Assembly: GCA_964613455.1 (NCBI GenBank)
Contig: CAZTGS010000014.1
Location: 1-32,841, forward strand
Reading direction: 5' to 3'
From: SCGC-AAA076-P13 sp964613455
Lineage (GTDB): Bacteria > Pseudomonadota > Gammaproteobacteria > Magnimaribacterales > D2472
Length of the DNA: 32,841 bases
This document shows, piece by piece, positions 14,910-23,580 of this stretch (positions are counted from its first letter, which is position 1; the number at the start of each line of letters is the position of its first letter). The position numbers and the translations under genes were made by a program. The notes beneath the pieces were generated by a model. That model had not been told where the DNA came from and did not search any database. It saw only the letters and a list, made by a program, of their open reading frames with translations.

Positions 14910-16349
14910 TTGGCTTTGGATATAATCTCTTCTTAAGGCTAAATTTTTAACTCTTATTTCTTCGTTCTCAGCATATTTTATCCAATTATTTGCTTGAGTC
15001 TTTATTTTCTTATCCTTATCTCTTGCAGCAATCCTAAATTGCTTCTTTGCATCTTCAAAATTTTGAAGTTCGAAATAAGCCTGTCCAAGTGTTAAATGCA
15101 CTGCTGATATCTTAGTAATTTTTCCTTTTTTCATGCCTTGTTTAATAGCACTTACTGCTAAATCTATTTTATCTTCTGAAAGGTAAAGATTCCCCAATAA
15201 AACATAAGCCTTACCATCTTTAGAGATTTTGGCTGCTTGCTCTAATACTGGAATAGCTTTATCTATCTCTTGAGCCATTCTCCAAGAATCAGCAAGTAGT
15301 TTAAGATTTTTTTCAGTATTTCTAACAACAGGTCCTGTTTTTTCAACCTTAGTCTCTTCCTTTGTAACTTTATCAACAATAGTTTGGGTGGTGGTGGTTA
15401 TCTTCTTCTGTCCGGACACTATAACTTCAGCAGCCCAATATGGATTTTGGTTAAGGAGAAGGAGTTGAGCTAATGTCAGGTATTCTGCTTCTTTATCAAG
15501 AAAGTCTTTTAAATAAGCAGCATTCATTGTAATCATATAGTCTTTTTCTCTACCTAGCGTCCCGTAAGACCCTCCAAGATTAAGGAAGTATTGTTTTTTA
15601 GGATATAAGTTAACTAAGATCTCATATATATCTATTTGTTGAAGAAGTGCTTTCTTTTCGCCTATCTCATCTTTCAGCTGTCCAATTGATCCTGCCAGGA
15701 GGTTGTACCAATTTTCTTTAGGCTTATAGCCTTCCTCTTCTGCGAGTTGTATTGCTGTTTTGATAGATGACATTGTTCCTCTATAGTCGCCCACTTGATA
15801 ATAGGCAGTAGCTAAGAGACTCCATGCTTGTGCTGGAATTACTTCAATTTCATCCATATATTGAAGTAATATTTTAATGCCTCCAGGGAAGTCGCCCTGC
15901 ATTAATGTTAATTGAGCTAAAGTATAAAGAGCTGCAACTCTATTTGGGATAGTTGATTCAGGTTCAGCTAATAAACTGTTATATGCATTTATGGCTTCCT
16001 CATAACGCTCATTTGTATAGGCAACAAAACCTAGAGCATTCCATACAACTGATCTGTCATAACTTTTCATGCCTTCAAAGTTACTTTTTAAGTCTGCTAA
16101 AATAGAATTAACAACTTCCATATCTGGAGCAGGCTCGCCACTTTCGTCAACCTCTTCAAGAGCCTCATAGACCTTAATCATCTTTTTAGCAGTCTTAGGA
16201 GTTAATGATCTAGCTTTTTTATATTTGATTTGTTTTTTTTCTTGATTGGCTGCTTGAGCTTCTAAGTAACTTGGCATTGATATAAATGAGAATGCCAAAA
16301 TCGCGAACAAATATATGAATTTAGGTTTTTTATTTAATTTAATCATCAT
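14904..16349 (-). CDS. TPR protein, putative TonB2-system component
   Basis: A 481-residue protein with an N-terminal signal or anchor (hydrophobic about 12-28, possible cleavage near SYLEAQA, about 34) followed by mostly helical tetratricopeptide repeats. Repeat-like units include RSVVWNALGFVAYTNERYEEAI, PNRVAALYTLAQLTLMQGDF, AWSLLATAYYQVGDYRGTM, LADSWRMAQEIDKAI, KAYVLLGNLYLSEDKIDLAV and AVHLTLGQAYFELQNFEDA. Proteins like this end the TonB2 clusters of Vibrio and Shewanella-type bacteria and are labelled putative TonB components. It is probably periplasmic. It overlaps tonB by eleven bases and converges with folA. Confidence 0.8.
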   Translation of the reverse strand: MMIKLNKKPKFIYLFAILAFSFISMPSYLEAQAANQEKKQIKYKKARSLTPKTAKKMIKVYEALEEVDESGEPAPDMEVVNSILADLKSNFEGMKSYDRSVVWNALGFVAYTNERYEEAINAYNSLLAEPESTIPNRVAALYTLAQLTLMQGDFPGGIKILLQYMDEIEVIPAQAWSLLATAYYQVGDYRGTMSSIKTAIQLAEEEGYKPKENWYNLLAGSIGQLKDEIGEKKALLQQIDIYEILVNLYPKKQYFLNLGGSYGTLGREKDYMITMNAAYLKDFLDKEAEYLTLAQLLLLNQNPYWAAEVIVSGQKKITTTTQTIVDKVTKEETKVEKTGPVVRNTEKNLKLLADSWRMAQEIDKAIPVLEQAAKISKDGKAYVLLGNLYLSEDKIDLAVSAIKQGMKKGKITKISAVHLTLGQAYFELQNFEDAKKQFRIAARDKDKKIKTQANNWIKYAENEEIRVKNLALRRDYIQSQS

Positions 16350-17040
16350 CAGCCATTATAAATGTAAATCTATGCAATACATCCTCAACTCGAGTTGCTT
16401 TTCCATCGACTATCTTTGGTTTATATTTTAATTTTGCAGATGCTCTAACAGATGCGCTATTGAAAAGTGAGCACGGCCTCATTTCAGTAGTAGCTTCAGG
16501 CGTTGGATCACCACAATAACCTTCTAAAGCCTTTGCATCTTCAACTGTCCCACTTTCAGTAATTGTAAATGAAACTATAGAGAATCCTTGAGTACCTCTT
16601 TCTTGAGCTCTTCTAGGATAAATAGGTTGTACTTTAAATAGTGGAATATATTCACCGTCTCTAAAAAATGAACCTCCAGCTTTGAAGTTAGCTTTAGGTT
16701 TAGCAAGAGATACATCTATTCCAGTTAGTGGTTGAAGATCTAATTCTGGCTGAGCTATATCATCAGGCTGTTCTTCTGGCTTTTCAGGCTTATCAACTTC
16801 AGTCATAAAGGTATCTATTTGCCTCTCAGGCATAACAACATCAGTTAGTTTGACTGAGTTATCTTCTTTGATCCCACTATCTCCTAGAGATATAAGGATA
16901 ACCATTATAAAAAAAAGAAAGGTAGTAATTATTACAGAAAGGCCAATTCCAGCAAGATACTTGTTTGCATTAAATGCTTTGTTATATAAATCCTTTATCG
17001 GATTTAGAACAGATTTAATTGCTGATGTAATTTGATCCAT
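16339..17040 (-). CDS. tonB: Energy transducer TonB (TonB2 type)
   Basis: A 233-residue periplasm-spanning TonB. One membrane helix at about 31-53 follows an N-terminal cytoplasmic stretch of about 30 residues, longer than in classical TonB. A Pro/Glu-rich linker (PEKPEEQPDDIAQPELDLQP) follows, then the C-terminal TonB domain with FKVQPIYPRRAQERGTQG (about 133-150), FTITESGTVEDAK and a FNSASVRASAKLKYKPK segment. The domain contacts the TonB box of outer-membrane receptors. Two cysteines in the C-terminal domain (YCGDP, RPCSL) could pair in the periplasm. It follows exbD with a 6-base gap. Confidence 0.9.
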   Translation of the reverse strand: MDQITSAIKSVLNPIKDLYNKAFNANKYLAGIGLSVIITTFLFFIMVILISLGDSGIKEDNSVKLTDVVMPERQIDTFMTEVDKPEKPEEQPDDIAQPELDLQPLTGIDVSLAKPKANFKAGGSFFRDGEYIPLFKVQPIYPRRAQERGTQGFSIVSFTITESGTVEDAKALEGYCGDPTPEATTEMRPCSLFNSASVRASAKLKYKPKIVDGKATRVEDVLHRFTFIMADDD

Positions 17041-17046
17041 GTAATA

Positions 17047-17457
17047 TTATTTTGGTTCTGAGGCTAAAGAAATTGCATTAACGCCTGCTTCACGAGCTCC
17101 ATCCATAACTTGAATAATTGTATCTGCCATTGCTTTTTCGTCAGCTTGAATTACAACTGATCCCTTTGGATTATCTGCAAGTAGCTTCACAACGTTTGCT
17201 TTAACCTGACGAACATCTATTCTTCTTCCATCCATCCAAACTTCACCGGTAGGTCCAACTGCTATTAAAATTGCAGCATTCTCTTGAGTCTCGGCTGTAT
17301 CAGAATCAGGTCTATTGATTTCTAAGCCAGGCTCTTTAATAAAGTTGGCTGTAACAATAAAGAAAATTAGCATGATGAAAACTACATCAAGCATCGGAGT
17401 TAAATTAATTTCGTCGCTTTCTTCTTGAACAGCACTTGTAATTGCATTTCTTCTCAT
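17047..17457 (-). CDS. exbD: ExbD-family biopolymer transporter
   Basis: A 136-residue ExbD/TolR. A short cytoplasmic N-terminus is followed by one membrane helix (about 24-42) that carries the conserved aspartate Asp24 in NLTPMLDVVFIMLIFFIVTAN, which corresponds to the E. coli ExbD Asp25 needed for proton use. The periplasmic part has PGLEINRPDSDTAE and the VIQADEKAMADTIIQVMDGAREAG domain segment. It partners ExbB in the proton-driven motor that energises TonB. It lies 9 bases from exbB and 6 from tonB in the same transcript. Confidence 0.93.
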   Translation of the reverse strand: MRRNAITSAVQEESDEINLTPMLDVVFIMLIFFIVTANFIKEPGLEINRPDSDTAETQENAAILIAVGPTGEVWMDGRRIDVRQVKANVVKLLADNPKGSVVIQADEKAMADTIIQVMDGAREAGVNAISLASEPK

Positions 17458-17466
17458 ATTTTTCCC

Positions 17467-17997
17467 CTAAATATCTCTTTTTATAATATCGTTGAGCTCA
17501 GCTTCATGCTTTTTACTCGTACTTGTTAAATATATGGCTGCGAATGAGCCTGATAATGCTGCTACCATGCCAGCCATTGTTGGAAGTGTTGCTTTTGAGA
17601 CGCCTCCAGCCATTGCTCTTGCATCTCCGCCGCCATTAAATGCCATAACTTGAAAAACTTCTATCATTCCAGTAACAGTTCCAAGTAATCCAAGCAAGGG
17701 TGCCAATACAATACATGTTTGGATTATGCTTATATTTTTATTGATTTCCATTTTTGCCTGAGACATCATTTTTTCTCTAATCTGTAGAGCATGCCATGAC
17801 TTTTTATCTGATCTTGTATTCCATTTGTTTGCTAATTCTAGAACATACTCATTGTGAGCATGGGATAGATACCATATTCTTTCAAAGATCATCCCCCACA
17901 TAAAGAAAACAAGAATAGCAATCAACCAAAGCACGCTTCCGCCTTGTTCCATAAAATCTCTTATGGATGAAAATGCTTCAGTTAATGCGAATAGCAT
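17467..17997 (-). CDS. exbB: MotA/TolQ/ExbB proton channel (ExbB2 type)
   Basis: A 176-residue ExbB-family protein, short like TonB2-system ExbB. It has three membrane segments: about 20-38, then about 95-115 (CIVLAPLLGLLGTVTGMIEVFQ) and about 135-158 (TLPTMAGMVAALSGSFAAIYL). The LLGLLGTVTGM motif is the conserved proton-channel core. A cytoplasmic loop about 40-90 is basic and charged. It follows the larger ExbB-fusion gene by nine bases. A single-stranded order ttpC-exbB-exbD-tonB matches the TonB2 cluster. Confidence 0.93.
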   Translation of the reverse strand: MLFALTEAFSSIRDFMEQGGSVLWLIAILVFFMWGMIFERIWYLSHAHNEYVLELANKWNTRSDKKSWHALQIREKMMSQAKMEINKNISIIQTCIVLAPLLGLLGTVTGMIEVFQVMAFNGGGDARAMAGGVSKATLPTMAGMVAALSGSFAAIYLTSTSKKHEAELNDIIKRDI

Positions 17998-18005
17998 AGA
18001 ATTAC

Positions 18006-19391
18006 CTACTTAGTTTCTGCTCTCTCAGCGAGAATACCAGTGCTTTGTTCTTCAAGAATACCTATTATTCCTCTAGCAGATGACTGCGTGAATGAATGAA
18101 GTAAACTTGTCGGAATAGCTACAAGAAGTCCCAGTACTGTCGTTACAAGTGCCTGAGAGATACCTCCAGCCATTAACTTAGGATCTCCAGTACCGTATAA
18201 AGTAATCATTTGGAAAGTAACGATCATACCAGTAACAGTTCCTAGTAGTCCTGCTAAAGGTGCTATAACGGATATTATCTTAATGAAGCCAATACCTGAA
18301 TCAATTGCAGGTCTTTCAGCCATGATCGCCTCTGCTAATTTAAGTTCTAAAGTATCTATATCTTTATTGAAGTTATCGTTACCAACTTTAAGTACTCTGC
18401 CTAAAGGGTTAGCAATATCAGCTGCTTTTGAATTCATCTGTTTTCTTACAGCTGCTCCTGTTATATATAAACTATATAGTTTCCAGAATGAAAAAATAAC
18501 AGCAATAATACCAACTGCAATAATTGCATATCCTACTTCTCTACCCTGTTGCGCTCTTTCCATTAAGGAAGGAGTTTGAATAAGATTAGCGAGCAAACTG
18601 CCACCTGTTGGTCCAGTTGGATCGACTCCAAATTTAACCTGATCTCCGGATACCGCATTACCAATTTTCTTAGCAGTTTTAGTAAATCTGCCTGCAGGCT
18701 GTCTTGGCAAGAATGCATACTGACCTTTAGAGGTAGCATATTCTAAATATTTTCCATCACAAACTGCATTAAATAAGCCAATTCTAGTAACTTCACATTC
18801 TGAAGTCACTCCATCAACATCAATAACGTTAGTTGTAAAAGATACAACTTGCCCACTAGCAATCATTTCTCTTTGAAGCTCGTACCACAAACCCTCTATT
18901 TCTCTAATTGTAGGTAATTCAGTGGTTTCAGACATTTTGCCAGTTAGATTATTTAAAAAATCAACTCTTGTCTGTCCATACTCAGCCCCGGTTAATGAAC
19001 CTGAGAATTGAACTGCAGCTTCTCCAGCAGAACTTTGAAGATGACCAAAAAGCTCTACAAGTGAACCAAGTTCTTTTTTATAGGCATCTTCTTTGACCCT
19101 AAGAATACCTTCATTCTTTTTATATTCTGTTTCAAGAGTATCAGCAATCTTCTCTTGGCGAGCTAGTTCTCTTTTTTCAGCTGCTAAAATAGAAGCTTGC
19201 TTGTTTTTGTTTGCTAAAAATTTATTTTCTCTGTCGTTATTTGCAGCTTGCTCTTTAGTTTTACCCTCTTTAACAAGTGCTAGCAATGCATCAACCGTTG
19301 ATATTTCTGCAACTTCTTCAGCATCCTGTGCAAAAACAAAATTTGTTAACGAAAGAATCAGCAGGGCTGGAATTACATATAAATTTCTCAT
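18006..19391 (-). CDS. TtpC-like MotA/TolQ/ExbB protein with N-terminal coiled coil
   Basis: A 461-residue protein with a signal peptide (hydrophobic about 5-20, likely cleaved after VFA), a coiled coil rich in K/E (about 42-115), a periplasmic domain to about 270, and a C-terminal MotA/TolQ/ExbB unit (about 280-455) with membrane segments at about 284-305, 355-380 and 410-435 and the APLAGLLGTVTGMIVTFQ core. This is the architecture of TtpC, the extra partner of the TonB2 complex in Vibrio, where it is needed for ferric-siderophore uptake. The ATG shares a base with the DUF3450 stop (TAATG). Confidence 0.88.
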   Translation of the reverse strand: MRNLYVIPALLILSLTNFVFAQDAEEVAEISTVDALLALVKEGKTKEQAANNDRENKFLANKNKQASILAAEKRELARQEKIADTLETEYKKNEGILRVKEDAYKKELGSLVELFGHLQSSAGEAAVQFSGSLTGAEYGQTRVDFLNNLTGKMSETTELPTIREIEGLWYELQREMIASGQVVSFTTNVIDVDGVTSECEVTRIGLFNAVCDGKYLEYATSKGQYAFLPRQPAGRFTKTAKKIGNAVSGDQVKFGVDPTGPTGGSLLANLIQTPSLMERAQQGREVGYAIIAVGIIAVIFSFWKLYSLYITGAAVRKQMNSKAADIANPLGRVLKVGNDNFNKDIDTLELKLAEAIMAERPAIDSGIGFIKIISVIAPLAGLLGTVTGMIVTFQMITLYGTGDPKLMAGGISQALVTTVLGLLVAIPTSLLHSFTQSSARGIIGILEEQSTGILAERAETK

Positions 19392-20140
19392 TACACTTCT
19401 CCTTTAACAATTGGCATCATCAACATATCTGTTGGTGCTAATTTCTTAGCCATTCTTATGCCATTTCTGATAGGTTTTCTGTAGCTACCAGGAAGTTCAT
19501 CCCAAGTACCAGTTTCGTTGTTCCATCTTCCACTAGACTGCTCATCTTTGGTTTGATAAAACATTCCAATTCTTCCAATTACTAAAACATTTACTACAGT
19601 GCCATCAGCAAGACTAGCCTCATAGGTATCTATTTTTCTTCCGTATTCTGCTTCTATATTGTAGGCCTCTAGTACTTGCCTAACTTGTTCTGAGGCAGTT
19701 ACCTTCGGTTTAGCTAATGAAGCTCTTACTAGATCAACTCTATTTTGTCTTTCTTCCATTCTGAAGGGAGTATCCAGAGAAATAAAAGTTTCTAAGCTTT
19801 CTAACATTCTTTGTGCTAGTGGTGGTATTTGTCTTTGCATAACTACAACCTGGACAAGCTGATCGTCTAATTTATCCATAAGGTCGTATTGAGCTTGTAT
19901 TTGTATTCTTTTTTGTTCGTTGTAAAGAATGAGTCCTTCAACTTGTTTTGACACTGCCTTCCATTCGTTAACAATCTTATCTGTTTTTTTCTCAGTGGCA
20001 TCTATCTTTTCTTGTGACGTTGCTGATAACTTCTGATTTTCTCTTCCAACCTCTAAGACATTCTCCATGTCAGACGCTGTCATGAAAGTTGCCATAGAAA
20101 TTAGCACAGACAAATGAACTAAATTTAAATTCTTCTTCAT
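19391..20140 (-). CDS. DUF3450 family periplasmic protein
   Basis: A 249-residue protein with a probable signal peptide (hydrophobic about 8-21, TASD following), then a long helix or coiled coil (about 28-90, KLSATSQEKIDATEKKTDK) and a C-terminal region with RQNRVDLVRASLAKP, VLVIGRIGMFYQTKDEQSSGRWN and LPGSYRKPIRNGIRMAKK. The pattern is that of DUF3450, whose genes regularly lead TonB2 clusters, just before ttpC. No biochemical function is known; a periplasmic partner of TtpC is the usual inference. It is the first gene of the cluster, with a strong AGGGAG site at 20147-20152. Confidence 0.87.
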   Translation of the reverse strand: MKKNLNLVHLSVLISMATFMTASDMENVLEVGRENQKLSATSQEKIDATEKKTDKIVNEWKAVSKQVEGLILYNEQKRIQIQAQYDLMDKLDDQLVQVVVMQRQIPPLAQRMLESLETFISLDTPFRMEERQNRVDLVRASLAKPKVTASEQVRQVLEAYNIEAEYGRKIDTYEASLADGTVVNVLVIGRIGMFYQTKDEQSSGRWNNETGTWDELPGSYRKPIRNGIRMAKKLAPTDMLMMPIVKGEV

Positions 20141-20295
20141 ATTAATCTCCCTAAAAGATTGGATATAGTAACAGTCTATAAAACAATAATAAAACTTTTT
20201 TATTTTTTATATAGAAAAAATGTTCCTGATATATGTCAAATAATTATATATTATTATGATTATTAGAATATCAATTAATTATTATTTTCTTTGGC
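20141..20295 (-). promoter_or_regulatory. Upstream region of the TonB2-type operon
   Basis: This 155-base spacer between the DUF1295 stop and the DUF3450 start is the largest non-coding gap in the window. On the - strand it has an AGGGAG Shine-Dalgarno (20147-20152) 6 bases before the ATG. A TTGACA (20234-20239) lies upstream of a TATATA-like element, but their spacing is about 20, so a sigma-70 promoter is only plausible. A TTGATA and a TATAAT-containing A+T block sit further upstream. No Fur-like dyad was recognised. Confidence 0.4.
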
Positions 20296-21150
20296 CTATT
20301 TACTTATTTTGAAAAATAAAGTTGGCGTATTTCTTTTATACTCTTTATAGGACTCTTCTCCGCCCCATTGTTTTTCAGCTCTTGCTTCAAGCATTCTCAC
20401 TCCACTCACATGAACAAGAAGAAGATAGGTAAATATTGGTGAGATTAAAGTCAAGTACTGTAGTCCATTAAGAGAGGACAGCGACATAACCGCTATTCCT
20501 GTCCATAGAACTATTTCACCAAAATAATTTGGGTGTCTTGATTTTGCCCATAGGCCAGTGGTTATAAACTTATTTCTATTCTCAGGTATCAATCTAAATT
20601 TTGATTTTTGTTTATCGGCAACAACTTCAGTAACAAAGCCAAAAATAAATAATCCAAGCCCAATATAGAATAGCGGATTTACAATCACCCCAGTTTCAGT
20701 AGATATCGCTGTTAAAGCACACATTGAACACAATGAAACCCATAATCCTTGAAGAGTCCATGTCATAAAAAATTGCGTTGCCGATGGCTTTATAGAACGA
20801 AACCTTTTATCTTCTCCATCTTTATGAATCCTCATAAATAGGAAAGATCCAAGCCTAACAGCCCAAAGTGTTATAAGGACAACGATAGCTAAATTAGCAC
20901 CATTCAAATTATCAAACTGATCAGAAGATGAGGCTAATGAAAACCAAATAACAGATAAATACGTAAGACTTCCTGTTAGGTCATAAAATTTCTCTGTTTG
21001 AAAAATATAAGCTGGGATAAAAGCTATCCATTGAATAGCAAAGGCAAGGAAAACCGCCTTCACAACTAGATCTATGCCAGTGGCATTTGCTATTGATGAG
21101 GCAATAATAAAAGCTACTGCTGAAATTACAATATTAATTACTTTATTCAT
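20296..21150 (-). CDS. DUF1295 membrane protein (steroid 5-alpha reductase-like)
   Basis: A 284-residue polytopic protein with about seven hydrophobic segments. It has the DUF1295 signature: WAVRLGSFLFMRIHKDGEDKRF (about 95-116), PSATQFFMTWTLQGLWVS, a KSKFRL...KFITTGLWAKSRHPNYFGE block (about 182-211) and the final HVSGVRMLEARAEKQWGGEESYKEYKRNTP. The RHPNYFGE motif and the W..S/R.PNY pattern are shared with 5-alpha reductases and isoprenylcysteine methyltransferases. It is probably an NADPH-dependent or methyltransferase-like membrane enzyme, but no substrate is known. It starts 3 bases after the M2 peptidase stop, so the two are likely co-transcribed. Confidence 0.85.
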   Translation of the reverse strand: MNKVINIVISAVAFIIASSIANATGIDLVVKAVFLAFAIQWIAFIPAYIFQTEKFYDLTGSLTYLSVIWFSLASSSDQFDNLNGANLAIVVLITLWAVRLGSFLFMRIHKDGEDKRFRSIKPSATQFFMTWTLQGLWVSLCSMCALTAISTETGVIVNPLFYIGLGLFIFGFVTEVVADKQKSKFRLIPENRNKFITTGLWAKSRHPNYFGEIVLWTGIAVMSLSSLNGLQYLTLISPIFTYLLLVHVSGVRMLEARAEKQWGGEESYKEYKRNTPTLFFKISK

Positions 21151-21153
21151 AAC

Positions 21154-22968
21154 TTACTCCCAACCACACATTCTATTTTCATTTTCTTTGTCCAGCCACT
21201 CTTTTAATGGTTTGTAGTAATTCATTACTGATCTCCCACTAAGATCTCTTGATCCAGTTATCTTTTCAAAAGAATCTTGCCAAGGAAGACTCTGTCCTAT
21301 CGCCATTGTAGAAATTATTTTTTCACCTGCTTTTTTATTTCCATAAATTGAGCATTCATGAAGAGGACCATTGAAATCAATAGCATCACATAATGCTTCA
21401 TGGAATTGATACTGCATTATTCTGGCAAGGTAATATCTGGTGTAAGGAGTATTTGCAGGTATATGATATTTTGCACCAGGATCAAAGTAATCTTCTGATC
21501 TCGCAACGGGAGATGTTATTCCTTGATAGGACTCTCTCATATCCCACCAGGATTTATTAAGATTTGATTCATCAATATCGCCATTGAAAATTCCTGACCT
21601 CCACTTATCCAGCATTAGCGCCCATGGAATTACGACAACACCTTCCAAGGCTTGCTTCATGAGTAACCCAATGGCGTCTTCTTTTGCACTCTCGGCCTCC
21701 TCTGATGTTATAAAGCCAATATTCTTTAAATAATCAGGAGTGATGGAAAGAGTTAATAAGTCACCAAATGCTTCATGAAAGCCATCATTGGCTCCTCCTT
21801 GAAATAAAGTTGGTAAATGGTTGTATGCTTGATAATAAAAGATGTGTCCTAATTCATGATGAATGGTAATAAAGTCTTCTTCATTTTTCTCTATACACAT
21901 TTTTATTCTTAAATCATTATTGGCAGAATCAAGATTCCATGCTGAGGCATGGCACTGCACTTCCCTATCTAGTGGCTTTACAAATAATGAGCGCTCCCAG
22001 AATGTTTTCGGTAATGGTTCAAATCCTATGGATAAAAAGAAATCTTCAGCATATTCAACCATCTGTATTTCAGTAAGCTCTCTATCTTTAATAATCTCTG
22101 TAACATTAATTGATTTGTTCTCTTTTGGTTCTGTGTAAACAAGATCGTATATATTTGACCATGACTGTCCCCACATGTTGCCCAAAATATGAACTGGTAA
22201 TGGTCCATTGAGGGAAACAACCTCATCGCCATATTCATCATTAAGTTTACTTCTGACATGACAATGCAAGGCTTCATATAAAGGCTTAACTTCCTCCCAG
22301 ACCCTATCGGTTTCTTCTAAAAACTTTTCTGCTGGCATATCATATTTACTAAACCAGAGATCGCTTAACCCATCAAACCCGAGATCTTGAGAGCCCTGAT
22401 TACCAATTTCTATCATTCGCATATACATAGGCTTCATAGGCTTTCCAATTTCATGCCAACCAGTCCATGCTTTTAATAACTGATTTGAATTTCTCGAGTT
22501 ATCCATTATCTGTTCGAATTCTCCCAAGTTATAGCAAGTTCCATCTTCATAGCAGTGTTTGCCACTACCATACATAGCATCTAATTTAGTAGATATCGAA
22601 GAGAGCTCGCCAGCTAATTTTTCATCAAATGGTGGCGGCATTATAAATGAGCTTTTTAAAAGCTCTAGCTGTCTTCTATTTGTATCCGAAGTTGCAATAT
22701 CATTAAAGGTAGATGCCTCTCGGGAAGTTTCTAATGCTTTTAAGGTATATTTTTTTCCATAATCAGCAATAACTTTTTGAGAGTCATAAGTTATAAAATT
22801 TGAACTTATCCATGATGCAGAGCTAATAGTTGGGCCTTCTTTAAGATTATCTTCTTCGACACTAGCTAAAAACAAATCCAGATCATCTAAAGACTTAGAT
22901 TGTTCGCCACTTGGAGCGCAAGAAGTTACAATTGCAGATATGGCAATTAACATAAATAAATTTTTCAT
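21154..22968 (-). CDS. M2 family metallopeptidase (ACE-like), lipoprotein
   Basis: A 604-residue zinc peptidase of the angiotensin-converting-enzyme family, which in bacteria removes C-terminal dipeptides. The zinc motif HELGH is at 371-375 with Glu372 as base, and the third ligand Glu399 is in DGFHEAFGD. The N-terminus MKNLFMLIAISAIVTSC has a lipobox-like VTSC ending at Cys17, so the protein is probably a lipid-anchored envelope protein processed after Lgt. A single catalytic domain is present, and its size fits bacterial ACE. The ATG at 22968 has GAGGA 7 bases upstream. It diverges from efp with 48 bases between starts and is followed after 3 bases by DUF1295. Scavenging peptides in seawater is a plausible inference. 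Confidence 0.93.
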   Translation of the reverse strand: MKNLFMLIAISAIVTSCAPSGEQSKSLDDLDLFLASVEEDNLKEGPTISSASWISSNFITYDSQKVIADYGKKYTLKALETSREASTFNDIATSDTNRRQLELLKSSFIMPPPFDEKLAGELSSISTKLDAMYGSGKHCYEDGTCYNLGEFEQIMDNSRNSNQLLKAWTGWHEIGKPMKPMYMRMIEIGNQGSQDLGFDGLSDLWFSKYDMPAEKFLEETDRVWEEVKPLYEALHCHVRSKLNDEYGDEVVSLNGPLPVHILGNMWGQSWSNIYDLVYTEPKENKSINVTEIIKDRELTEIQMVEYAEDFFLSIGFEPLPKTFWERSLFVKPLDREVQCHASAWNLDSANNDLRIKMCIEKNEEDFITIHHELGHIFYYQAYNHLPTLFQGGANDGFHEAFGDLLTLSITPDYLKNIGFITSEEAESAKEDAIGLLMKQALEGVVVIPWALMLDKWRSGIFNGDIDESNLNKSWWDMRESYQGITSPVARSEDYFDPGAKYHIPANTPYTRYYLARIMQYQFHEALCDAIDFNGPLHECSIYGNKKAGEKIISTMAIGQSLPWQDSFEKITGSRDLSGRSVMNYYKPLKEWLDKENENRMCGWE

Positions 22969-22975
22969 GATGATT

Positions 22976-22980
22976 TCCTC
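22976..22980 (-). promoter_or_regulatory. Shine-Dalgarno of the M2 peptidase gene
   Basis: The reverse strand reads GAGGA 7 bases before the ATG at 22968, supporting the start and the lipoprotein signal. The divergent efp, 48 bases away, has no such site. Confidence 0.65.
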
Positions 22981-23016
22981 GACTACTAAAATAACATATT
23001 AATAAATAAAAAAATA

Positions 23017-23580
23017 ATGAAAATTTCAACTAACCAATTTAAAAATGGAACAAAGCTTTTAATAGATAATGCCCCATGTTCTATCATAGAACATGAATTC
23101 CATAAGCCAGGTAAAGGCCAGGCTGTAATGCGCGTTAAATATAAAAATTTGTTAACTGGAAATACTAATGATAAAACATTTAAATCAGGAGAGTCGGCTG
23201 AAACTGCAGATGTTAATCACAAAGATATGGAGTTTTTATATTCTGATGGCGAAAGTTGGCACTTTATGGATTCGACAACGTATGAACAAATTGAAATAGG
23301 CTCTTCTGAGATGGGCGATGCCAAGAAATGGTTAGTGGGACAGGAAAGTTGTGAAATTATTTTATGGAATGATAGGCCAATACTTGTAGACGCTCCTGTA
23401 ACAGTTGAGCTTAAAATTGCAAAATCTGAGCCTGGAGTCAAAGGTGATACTGTCTCTGGAGCAACCAAACCCGCAGAGTTAGAAACAGGAGTGATAATTC
23501 AGGTTCCTCTATTTGTAAACGAAGGTGAAACTGTAAAGGTAGATACTAGAGATGAAAGTTATGTTGGAAGAGCCAAGTAA
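23017..23580 (+). CDS. efp: Elongation factor P
   Basis: A 187-residue EF-P that relieves ribosome stalling at polyproline runs. The three beta-barrel layout is clear, with ISTNQFKNGTKLLIDNAPC at the start and the C-terminal KGDTVSGATKPAELETGVIIQVPLFVNEGE block. The loop HKPGKGQA places the modified lysine at Lys33, equivalent to E. coli Lys34, which is beta-lysylated by EpmA and EpmB; neither modifying enzyme gene is in the window. There is no Shine-Dalgarno in the A-rich leader. The stop shares a base with the argS start (TAATG), and efp leads a ten-gene run. Confidence 0.96.
   Translation: MKISTNQFKNGTKLLIDNAPCSIIEHEFHKPGKGQAVMRVKYKNLLTGNTNDKTFKSGESAETADVNHKDMEFLYSDGESWHFMDSTTYEQIEIGSSEMGDAKKWLVGQESCEIILWNDRPILVDAPVTVELKIAKSEPGVKGDTVSGATKPAELETGVIIQVPLFVNEGETVKVDTRDESYVGRAK

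Noticed and set aside
18283..18579. Forward reading frame opposite the TtpC-like gene
   Set aside because: The opposite strand encodes a conserved MotA/TolQ/ExbB domain; the forward frame has no recognisable family.
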